16,447 bases of DNA from Pullilachnospira_A gallistercoris (GTDB taxonomy: Bacteria > Bacillota > Clostridia > Lachnospirales > Lachnospiraceae). Shown here piece after piece: positions 5,807 through 12,493 of the stretch. A program made the position numbers and the translations under genes. Every line of letters starts with the position of its first letter. Position 1 is the first letter of the stretch. The DNA is taken from the NCBI GenBank assembly GCA_018712125.1, contig DVHM01000010.1:1-16447 (forward strand), read 5' to 3'. The notes under the pieces are model-generated. The model searched no databases. It was given only the letters and a program-made list of their open reading frames with translations, and was not told the origin of the DNA.

Positions 5807-6655
5807 ATGAGCAGAGCGGATGAGATTTTTGTGGCGATGTGCCGTGATATTCTGGAAAACGGCGTGAGCACCGAGGGCGAGAAGGTCCGCCCGAAGTGGG
5901 AGGACGGGACCAGCGCTTACACCATCAAGAAATTCGGTGTGGTCAACCGGTATGATCTCGCGAAAGAGTTTCCGGCCCTGACGCTGCGGCGGACAGCCAT
6001 CAAGAGCTGTACCAACGAGATGCTCTGGATCTGGCAGAAAAAGTCCAACAACATCCATGATCTCAAGAGTTCCATATGGGACGAGTGGGCGGACGAGAAC
6101 GGTTCCATCGGCAAAGCCTACGGCTACCAGATGGGTGTCAAGCACCGTTACAAGGAGGGAATGATGGATCAGGTGGACCGGGTTATCTACGATCTGAAGA
6201 ACAATCCCTTCAGCCGCAGAATCATGACCAATATTTACGTCCATCAGGACCTCTACGAGATGAACCTCTATCCCTGCGCCTACAGCATGACTTTCAATGT
6301 GACCACCCGCCCGGGATCGGATAAGCTGGTTTTGAACGCCATCTTAAATCAGCGCTCCCAGGACATTCTTACCGCCAACAACTGGAATGTCTGTCAGTAC
6401 GCGGTGCTGATGCACATGCTGGCCCAGGTCTGCGACATGGAGGTGGGAGAGCTGGTCCATGTGATCGCGGACGCTCACATTTACGACCGGCACATCCCGC
6501 TGGTGGAGGAACTGATTTCCCGGGAGCAGCATCCGGCGCCCACGTTCTGGATCAACCCCGAGATTAAAGATTTTTATAAGTTTACTGAGGATGATATCCG
6601 GCTGGACAATTATGTGACCGGTCCCCAGATCAAAAACATCCCCGTGGCGGTCTGA
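5807..6655 (+). CDS. thyA: Thymidylate synthase
   Basis: Converts dUMP and 5,10-methylene-tetrahydrofolate to dTMP and dihydrofolate in the cytoplasm. The protein has 282 residues, normal for ThyA. Seen in order: WDEWADENGSIGKAYGYQMG, the FSRRIMTNIY phosphate-binding Arg pair, the catalytic cysteine C157 in LYPCAYS, the QRSQD dUMP-binding motif (R183), and the ADAHIYDRH dUMP-binding segment. After RSQD it reads ILTANNWN, where most ThyA proteins have a Gly and Pro-Phe-Asn; I associate this variant with Clostridia. The start is ATG 5807, with AAGGAG at 5791-5796. The product dihydrofolate is the substrate of FolA encoded 64 bp downstream, so the pair forms the thymidylate cycle and is probably cotranscribed. 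Confidence 0.95.
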   Translation: MSRADEIFVAMCRDILENGVSTEGEKVRPKWEDGTSAYTIKKFGVVNRYDLAKEFPALTLRRTAIKSCTNEMLWIWQKKSNNIHDLKSSIWDEWADENGSIGKAYGYQMGVKHRYKEGMMDQVDRVIYDLKNNPFSRRIMTNIYVHQDLYEMNLYPCAYSMTFNVTTRPGSDKLVLNAILNQRSQDILTANNWNVCQYAVLMHMLAQVCDMEVGELVHVIADAHIYDRHIPLVEELISREQHPAPTFWINPEIKDFYKFTEDDIRLDNYVTGPQIKNIPVAV

Positions 6656-6719
6656 GGGACTGACCGCGTACTTTTGAAAATATTTGAAAATAACAGTATT
6701 TGACAGCAGGAGGCAGGAT

Positions 6720-7208
6720 ATGAATCTGATTGCATCGGCAGATAGGAACTGGGCTATCGGCAAGAACAACGAGCTTCTGGTCAGAGTGCCGGAAGACATG
6801 AAATTTTTCCGCAGGATGACTACGGGAAAGGTGGTCGTCATGGGACGAAAGACCCTGGAGAGTTTTCCGAACCAGGCGCCTCTTCCCAACCGGGTCAATG
6901 TTGTGCTGACCAGGGACCGGTCCTATCAGAAGGAGGGCGTTGTTCTGGTGCACGACATGGAGGAACTGGGAGAGGAATTGAAGAAATATCCCGACGGCGA
7001 TGTCTTTGTGATCGGCGGCGAGAGTATTTACCGTCAGCTTCTGGACAACTGCGACACGGCGTACATTACCCGCTGGGATTTCGCCTACGACGCGGACGCC
7101 CATCTTCCGAATCTGGATGAGCGCGATGACTGGAGACTGGCGGAAAAGGGCGAAGAGCAGACCTGTTTCGATCTGATCTATTCCTTTGACAGGTATGAGC
7201 GAGTCTGA
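6720..7208 (+). CDS. folA: Dihydrofolate reductase
   Basis: Reduces dihydrofolate to tetrahydrofolate with NADPH, restoring the cofactor oxidised by the upstream thymidylate synthase. At 162 residues it is the usual bacterial size. Visible motifs are NWAIGKNNELL near the N-terminus, the catalytic acid D26 in VPEDMKFF, KVVVMGRKTLESFP, PLPNRVNVVLTRD and the NADPH-binding VFVIGGESIYRQLL. The tryptophan that in E. coli precedes the catalytic segment (W22) is V21 here, which could alter antifolate binding. ATG 6720 follows CAGGAGG by six bases; an upstream ATG at 6684 lacks such a site. It is likely in one transcript with thyA and perhaps ilvB, as no terminator is seen on either side. Confidence 0.95.
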   Translation: MNLIASADRNWAIGKNNELLVRVPEDMKFFRRMTTGKVVVMGRKTLESFPNQAPLPNRVNVVLTRDRSYQKEGVVLVHDMEELGEELKKYPDGDVFVIGGESIYRQLLDNCDTAYITRWDFAYDADAHLPNLDERDDWRLAEKGEEQTCFDLIYSFDRYERV

Positions 7209-7245
7209 CGCGCCCGGATGCGGCAGTCAGGCAAAGCTATCGGAA

Positions 7246-7264
7246 GCCGGAACAGGATACCGGC
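7246..7264. other. Short inverted repeat between folA and ilvB
   Basis: GCCGG (7246-7250) and CCGGC (7260-7264) can pair around a nine-base loop. No T-run follows, so it is not a terminator. The 103-bp gap shows neither a clear promoter nor a T-box or leader peptide for branched-chain amino acid control. Confidence 0.3.
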
Positions 7265-7311
7265 GGATGATGGAATAAAATCGGATCAGAGAAAAACGGA
7301 GGTTTTGAGAT

Positions 7312-9033
7312 ATGGATATCACAGGAAGAAAATTGTTTGTAAAAGCCCTGATGGAGGAGGGCGTGGATACGATCTTCGCCTATCCGGGCGGCATGGTTAC
7401 GGATATTGTGGATGAGCTTTACCGGCAGGACGCCATCGAGGTGGTGCTGCCGCGGCATGAGCAGGCGCTGGTGCACGAGGCTGAGGGTTACGCCAGGGCC
7501 ACCGGCAAACCGGGCATCTGTCTGGTTACCAGCGGGCCGGGGGCGACCAACACCATCACGGCCATCGCGGACGCCCATTACGACAGCATTCCGCTGATCG
7601 TCTTTACCGGCCAGGTGCCCCTGGATCTCATCGGCAATGACGCCTTCCAGGAGGTGGACATTGTGGGCATGACCAGAAGTATTACCAAGTACGGCGTGAC
7701 GGTCCGGGACCGGAAGGATCTGGGAAGGATCATCAAGATGGCATTTACCATCGCCACCACCGGCAAACCGGGGCCGGTACTGATCGATATCCCGAAGAAT
7801 ATCCAGACCCAGCTGGGAAGCCCCGAGTATCCCTCCCATGTGCAGATCCGCGGCTACAAGCCAAATGAGACGGTACATATCGGGCAGTTGAAGAAGGCCT
7901 ATAAGCTGCTGAAGCAGGCAAAGCGGCCGCTGATCCTGGCCGGAGGCGGCATCAACATCGCCGGAGCCCAGGAGAAGTTGACGGCCTTCGCCGAGAAGGC
8001 CAACGTTCCGGTGGTTACCACGATCATGGGAAAGGGAACCATGGAGGACGGCCATCCGCTCTATGTGGGAAACTGCGGTATGCACGGCAGGTACGCGGCC
8101 AACAAGGCGGTCAGCGAGTGCGACGTGCTCTTTTCCATCGGCACCAGGTTCAACGACCGCATTACCGGGGATCTGAATGAGTTTGCCCCCAAGGCCCAGA
8201 TTGTGCACATTGACATTGACACCGCCTCCATCTCCCGAAATGTGGTGGTGGACGTTCCGGTGGTTTCCGACGCCAACATCGCTCTGGACCGGCTGATCGA
8301 GTGGGCGGAGTACAAGAACACGGAAAAATGGCAGGCCCAGATTGCCGAGTGGGAGAAGGAGAACCCGCTGCAGATGCGGCAGGACAAGGGACTCTCCCCC
8401 CAGACGATCATGGAGGGCATCAACGAGGTGTTCCCGGAGGGGGTCGTGGTGACGGATGTGGGCCAGCATCAGATGTGGGCCACCCAGTTCATCCATCTGA
8501 ACCGGAAGAAGCAGATGATTACCTCCGGGGGCCTGGGCACCATGGGCTTCGGATTTCCGGCGGCCATCGGGGCCAAGATCGGGGCGCCGGAGAAGGATGT
8601 GGTCTGCATTACCGGCGACGGCGGTTTCCAGATGAATATGCAGGAGCTGGCCACCGCCATGTGTCAGGAGACGCCGGTTACCGTGTGCATCCTCAACAAC
8701 TACTATCTGGGGATGGTGCGCCAGATGCAGCAGCTCTTTTACGGAAAACGCTACGGTATTACCTGCCTGAGAAAACGGAAGGGCTGTCCGGCGGGCTGTA
8801 AGGGGCCGAACGAAGCCTGCCCGCCCTACGAGCCGGATTTCGTGAAGCTGGCCGAGAGCTACGGAGCCCACGGCATCCGGGTGACGGAGCCGGATCAGGT
8901 GGAGGATGCCCTGCGGCAGGCAAAGGCGTGGACGGACGCGCCTACGCTGATCGAGTTTATGATCGCCACGGAGGAGCTGGTGCTTCCCATGGTAAAGAGC
9001 GGCAACCCTATGAGTGAGATGATTCTGAAATAG
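7312..9033 (+). CDS. ilvB: Acetolactate synthase, large (catalytic) subunit
   Basis: Thiamine-diphosphate and FAD enzyme that condenses two pyruvates to 2-acetolactate, or pyruvate with 2-ketobutyrate, the first common step of valine, leucine and isoleucine synthesis. The 573 residues show the usual order. The N-terminal ThDP domain has FAYPGG, the catalytic Glu in LPRHEQALVHEAEGYARATG, and TSGPGATN. The middle FAD domain has LAGGGINIAGA and GRYAANKAVSECD. The C-terminal ThDP domain has GDGGFQMNMQELAT...ILNNYYLGM. Between LFYGKRYG and PDFVKLAESYG sits an insertion with C485, C492, C496 and C503 (CX6CX3CX6C). M472 stands where plant enzymes have the herbicide-contact Trp. The ATG follows GGAGG by nine bases. 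ilvN follows 55 bp downstream. I call it biosynthetic, not a catabolic AlsS, because of the FAD-type sequence and the partner subunit. Confidence 0.95.
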   Translation: MDITGRKLFVKALMEEGVDTIFAYPGGMVTDIVDELYRQDAIEVVLPRHEQALVHEAEGYARATGKPGICLVTSGPGATNTITAIADAHYDSIPLIVFTGQVPLDLIGNDAFQEVDIVGMTRSITKYGVTVRDRKDLGRIIKMAFTIATTGKPGPVLIDIPKNIQTQLGSPEYPSHVQIRGYKPNETVHIGQLKKAYKLLKQAKRPLILAGGGINIAGAQEKLTAFAEKANVPVVTTIMGKGTMEDGHPLYVGNCGMHGRYAANKAVSECDVLFSIGTRFNDRITGDLNEFAPKAQIVHIDIDTASISRNVVVDVPVVSDANIALDRLIEWAEYKNTEKWQAQIAEWEKENPLQMRQDKGLSPQTIMEGINEVFPEGVVVTDVGQHQMWATQFIHLNRKKQMITSGGLGTMGFGFPAAIGAKIGAPEKDVVCITGDGGFQMNMQELATAMCQETPVTVCILNNYYLGMVRQMQQLFYGKRYGITCLRKRKGCPAGCKGPNEACPPYEPDFVKLAESYGAHGIRVTEPDQVEDALRQAKAWTDAPTLIEFMIATEELVLPMVKSGNPMSEMILK

Positions 9034-9035
9034 AG

Positions 9036-9067
9036 GTTACTGTTTGCGGCCGGTCTGGAACAGTAAC
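9036..9067 (+). promoter_or_regulatory. Perfect 9-bp hairpin between ilvB and ilvN
   Basis: GTTACTGTT (9036-9044) and AACAGTAAC (9059-9067) are exact reverse complements around a 14-nt GC-rich loop. It starts three bases after the ilvB stop and ends before the ilvN ribosome site. There is no T-run. It may protect the ilvB message end or set the ratio of the two subunits; that is inference. Confidence 0.55.
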
Positions 9068-9088
9068 GAATAGAGAGGATGCAAGAGT

Positions 9089-9598
9089 ATGAAAAGTGAT
9101 ATGACAAATCGCTGGATTGCGCTGTATGTGGAAAATGAGGTGGGCGTCCTGGCAAAGGTTTCGGGGCTTTTCTCCGCGAAATCCTACAATCTGCTGAGTC
9201 TGACCGTGGGAACCACCGAGCGGGAGGATGTCTCCCGGATGACGATCTGTGTGAGCAGCGATGACATTACCTTTGAACAGATCAAAAAGCAGCTGAACAG
9301 CATGGTGGAGGTTATCAAGGTTATCGACCTGACCAACGTGCCCATACATATGAAGGAGATTCTGTTCGCAAAAGTGACGGCGGACACGCCGGCGGAGAAG
9401 GAGTCGGTCTTTCAGATCGCCCAGGTCTTCTCCGTGCAGGTGACGGATATCGGGGAGGATTCCGTGCTGCTGGAGTGCACGCTGACCGAGCGGAGAAATA
9501 ACGAGCTGATCGCCCTTTTGAAGAGACAGTTCCGGCGGGTGGAAGTGGTGCGAGGCGGAGCGGTGGCCATCGAGGCTGTCAGCACTTCCTGCAGATAG
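9089..9598 (+). CDS. ilvN: Acetolactate synthase, small (regulatory) subunit
   Basis: Regulatory partner of IlvB that raises its activity and confers feedback inhibition by branched-chain amino acids. The protein has 169 residues. An ACT domain spans about residues 9-80 (IALYVENEVGVLAKVSGLFSAKSYNL..LTVG). The conserved C-terminal domain follows at about 85-165 (EILFAKVTADTPAEKESVFQIAQVF...VRGGAVAIEA). This is the usual length for an IlvN/IlvH of about 160-170 residues. ATG 9089 is preceded by GAGAGG and AAGAG; a second ATG at 9101 would also leave the ACT domain intact, so the start is uncertain by four codons. It is separated from ilvB by a perfect hairpin. Confidence 0.93.
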   Translation: MKSDMTNRWIALYVENEVGVLAKVSGLFSAKSYNLLSLTVGTTEREDVSRMTICVSSDDITFEQIKKQLNSMVEVIKVIDLTNVPIHMKEILFAKVTADTPAEKESVFQIAQVFSVQVTDIGEDSVLLECTLTERRNNELIALLKRQFRRVEVVRGGAVAIEAVSTSCR

Positions 9599-9653
9599 AT
9601 AAAAATAGGGGGAAGCACAAGAGAAAACGGCACGGGAAAGTGAGGTGACCGCG

Positions 9654-10874
9654 ATGAAGTACAGAAGAAAGCGCATGCTGATTTTTAGCATGGTATGCCT
9701 GCTGGGATTTACCCAGGCAGCCGGGCAGCCCGTGTGGGCAGCCAGTCTGGATGAACTGGAGCAGCAGAAACAGCAGACGCAGCAGGACGCGCAGGACGCG
9801 AAGCAGGACCTGGAGGACGCGAAGGACCGGACGGACAGTCTGCAGGAGGAAGCCGAAGCCCTGGAGGGAGAGTACCGTTCCCTCAACAGCCAGCTTCAGT
9901 CGGTGGCGGGGCAGATCAGCGACACGGAGGAAGCCATCGCGACCACCAGCGAGGACATCGATGATCTGAACACGCAGCTTGCGGAGGCGCAGCAGAAGGC
10001 CCGGGAGCAGTACGAGGCCATGAAAAAGCGGATCCAGTATATGTACGAGAACGGCAACGATTCCATGCTGATCTCGATTCTCTCCAGCGGTTCCATCGCG
10101 GAGTTCGTGAAGCGCGCCGAGTACGCCTACAGCATCGCCCGGTACGATCAGCAGATGCTGGAGCAGTACGATCAGCTGCAGCAGGACATCGCGGCGAAGA
10201 CGGCGGAGCTGCAGAATAAGCAGACGCAGCTGTCCTCCTACCAGGACACCTTGAGCGCCAAGCATCAGGAGATGGATACGCTGGTAAACAATGCCGGGGC
10301 CAACCTTTCCGCCAAAAACCAGGAAGTCAGCGCCGCCCAGATGTCCGAGGCGGAGTTCGAGGCTAAGATCGCGGAGCTGGAGGCGTACGAGAAACGGCTG
10401 GATGAGCAGATTGCCGACGAACAGCTGCGCCTGGCTCAGCAGATTGCCCAGGAGGAGCAGGAGAGCGGTCAGAAGGAGGATACCTCCGGGGCGCTGGAGG
10501 GCTATACCCAGTCGGATCTGACCCTGATGGCGGCCATTATCCAGGCGGAGGCGGATAATCAGTCCTACGAGGGCAAGCTGGCGGTGGGAAGCGTGGTCAT
10601 GAACCGGGTCAAGAGTTCCAAATTTCCCAACACGGTGTCCGGCGTGATCTACCAGAAGAATCAGTTTGCCCCGGTAAACGACGGGCATCTCGCCCTGATT
10701 CTGGAGCGGGGACCGAACGAGACCTGCTACCGGGCAGCCCGTCAGGTGCTGGAAGGATACCGGAATGTGGAGTATCTGTTTTTCTGGACGGTGGATCTGG
10801 CGAATGAGCGGGATATCTGGGATATTACCTACGGCGTCGTGATCGGCGACCATTATTTCTACAACTATAAGTAA
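9654..10874 (+). CDS. Secreted coiled-coil protein with SleB-type cell wall hydrolase domain
   Basis: Probable peptidoglycan hydrolase of 406 residues acting outside the membrane. A signal peptide (KYRRKR, hydrophobic core, cleavage near residue 30 at PVWAA) leads into a long Gln/Glu/Asp-rich coiled coil, about residues 31-275. This includes the PcsB-like segment YENGNDSMLISILSSGSIAE near residue 131. The C-terminal 120 residues match the SleB/CwlJ hydrolase fold: LMAAIIQAEADNQSYEGKLA with candidate catalytic E299, VGSVVMNRVKSSKFP, GVIYQKNQFAPV, and the closing GDHYFYNYK. PcsB and FtsX-linked hydrolases pair such a coiled coil with a CHAP domain; here a SleB domain takes that place. ATG 9654 follows GTGAGGTG. 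There is no terminator toward ilvN or gltA. It could serve cell division or spore germination; the sequence does not decide. Confidence 0.85.
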   Translation: MKYRRKRMLIFSMVCLLGFTQAAGQPVWAASLDELEQQKQQTQQDAQDAKQDLEDAKDRTDSLQEEAEALEGEYRSLNSQLQSVAGQISDTEEAIATTSEDIDDLNTQLAEAQQKAREQYEAMKKRIQYMYENGNDSMLISILSSGSIAEFVKRAEYAYSIARYDQQMLEQYDQLQQDIAAKTAELQNKQTQLSSYQDTLSAKHQEMDTLVNNAGANLSAKNQEVSAAQMSEAEFEAKIAELEAYEKRLDEQIADEQLRLAQQIAQEEQESGQKEDTSGALEGYTQSDLTLMAAIIQAEADNQSYEGKLAVGSVVMNRVKSSKFPNTVSGVIYQKNQFAPVNDGHLALILERGPNETCYRAARQVLEGYRNVEYLFFWTVDLANERDIWDITYGVVIGDHYFYNYK

Positions 10875-10938
10875 GATAACTATCAGTAAGCGGATCGGCT
10901 GCGAATGGGCAGTCAGGAATTTGAAAGGAGAGTGAAGA

Positions 10939-12315
10939 ATGCCGACATTTGAGATGATGGAACTGGGAGAGGGACTGGAGGAGCAGTTTGACCATCTGGT
11001 GGAAAACTGTATGCGTTCCGGCGAGATCGACCAGGATCTGTACGAGAAATACGATGTGAAGCGGGGACTCCGCGACGCCAACGGAAGGGGCGTGTTGACG
11101 GGGTTGACGGAGATTTCCGATGTGGTGCCCACAAAGGTTATCGACGGAAAACTGCAGCCGGTGGACGGAGAACTCTACTATCAGGGCGTCAATGTGGAGG
11201 ATCTGGTAAAGCACGGCTCCAAGGACTGCTATCTGTTTGAGGAGGCGACCTATCTGCTTCTCTTCGGGCGGCTTCCGAACCAGCAGGAATTTGACAGTTT
11301 TCAGCGGATTTTAGGCAGCCTGCGGGAGCTGTCGGGACAGTTTGTGCGCGATGTGGTTTTAAAAGCGCCGCCGGCAAACCTGATGAATGCCCTGCAGAAA
11401 TGTATTGTCTCCCTCTACTCCTACGACGGAAACCCGGACGACATTACCGTGGCGAACGTTCTGCGCCAGTCGCTGCAGCTGATCGCCAAGATGCCTATGA
11501 TGGCGGTGTACTCCTACTATGCCTACCGCCATTTTCAGCAGAACAAGACGCTTCTGATCCGGCCGCCGAGAAACGATTATTCCATGGCGGAAAACATTCT
11601 CTATATGCTGCGGAAGGACGGCAAATTTACCAGCCTGGAGGCCAGAGTTCTGGACGTGGCGCTGACGCTGCACGCGGAGCACGGCGGCGGTAACAACAGC
11701 ACCTTTACCACCCATGTGGTTACCTCCTCGGGGACGGATACATACTCCGCCATGGCGGCTTCCATGTCTTCCCTGAAAGGCCCCCGGCACGGCGGCGCGA
11801 ACCTGAAGGTCATGCAGATGTTTGACGATCTGAAGATCCACTGCCCGGATTATACCGACGAGGATGCCATCTCCGCCTATCTGACGAAGGTTCTGGATCA
11901 CGAGGCCTTCGACGGCGCGGGACTGATTTACGGTATGGGCCACGCGGTATACACGCTGTCGGATCCCCGGGAGATTCTTCTGAAGGAGTACGCGCGAAAA
12001 CTCTCCTCTGTCAAGGGAATGGAGAAAGAGTTTGAACTCTACGGCAGAGTAGAGCGCATCGCCGGGGAGCTGATCGCGGAACGCCGTCATCTGTTCAAAC
12101 CCATCTGCGCCAACGTGGATTTCTACAGCGGATTCGTCTATACCATGCTGGGTATCCCGAGAGAGCTGTTCACACCGATTTTTGCCATGGCTCGAATCTC
12201 CGGATGGAGCGCCCACCGGCTGGAAGAACTGGTCAACAAGGGCAAAATCATCCGGCCTGCCTACAAGTATGTGGGATGGCATGTGGACTATGTGGACATG
12301 AAAGATCGTAAATAA
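10939..12315 (+). CDS. gltA: Citrate synthase
   Basis: Condenses acetyl-CoA and oxaloacetate to citrate, in anaerobic Clostridia usually the first step of an incomplete pathway to 2-oxoglutarate and glutamate. At 458 residues it is somewhat longer than the 370-430 residues typical of bacteria, mainly through an N-terminal extension of about 60 residues before LTEISDVV. The active-site residues are all present: H248 in LHAEHGGGNNST, H335 in YGMGHAVYTLSDPRE, and D394 in ANVDFYSG, plus the C-terminal RPAYKYVG. The start ATG follows AAGGAG by nine bases. The 64-bp gap after the cell wall hydrolase has no terminator, so it may be read from upstream. Citrate and branched-chain synthesis both draw on pyruvate and acetyl-CoA, which fits the neighbourhood. 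Confidence 0.94.
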   Translation: MPTFEMMELGEGLEEQFDHLVENCMRSGEIDQDLYEKYDVKRGLRDANGRGVLTGLTEISDVVPTKVIDGKLQPVDGELYYQGVNVEDLVKHGSKDCYLFEEATYLLLFGRLPNQQEFDSFQRILGSLRELSGQFVRDVVLKAPPANLMNALQKCIVSLYSYDGNPDDITVANVLRQSLQLIAKMPMMAVYSYYAYRHFQQNKTLLIRPPRNDYSMAENILYMLRKDGKFTSLEARVLDVALTLHAEHGGGNNSTFTTHVVTSSGTDTYSAMAASMSSLKGPRHGGANLKVMQMFDDLKIHCPDYTDEDAISAYLTKVLDHEAFDGAGLIYGMGHAVYTLSDPREILLKEYARKLSSVKGMEKEFELYGRVERIAGELIAERRHLFKPICANVDFYSGFVYTMLGIPRELFTPIFAMARISGWSAHRLEELVNKGKIIRPAYKYVGWHVDYVDMKDRK

Positions 12316-12363
12316 TCTCAGGACGTCGAAAAAACCGACAAAGATATCGGATTGCTTCTTTCC

Positions 12364-12417
12364 CTTTCCCCTGAAAACGTGTAAAATAGAAAAAGAACAT
12401 GCCTTTCCAGGGGAAAG
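12364..12417. promoter_or_regulatory. Perfect 10-bp inverted repeat around the GH2 operon promoter
   Basis: CTTTCCCCTG (12364-12373) and CAGGGGAAAG (12408-12417) are exact reverse complements 34 bp apart. Between them is TAAAAT (12382-12387), the best -10 in the gap before the GH2 gene, with a weak TTTCCC 17 bp upstream. The arms thus flank the putative -10 and start site, as operator half-sites might. A long-loop hairpin is the alternative. No clear terminator for gltA was found here. Confidence 0.45.
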
Positions 12418-12493
12418 TGCGCCCTCTGGCGGTACGTTTTCCGGTCTGGAGAGGCAGATAAAGTTTACAAAAACAGGATCAGGAGGAGAAAGT

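Noticed and set aside
7209..7311. T-box or leader-peptide attenuator before ilvB
   Set aside because: The gap is only 103 bp and has no terminator hairpin, no T-box core sequence and no run of Leu, Val or Ile codons.
7237..8871. 544-residue open frame on the minus strand opposite ilvB
   Set aside because: A shadow of a firmly identified gene: no domain, no ribosome site, His/Gly/Leu-rich composition typical of antisense reading.
9579..11132. 517-residue open frame on the minus strand across the cell wall hydrolase and gltA start
   Set aside because: It crosses two well-supported genes, and its Leu/Arg-rich composition comes from the antisense of the coiled coil.
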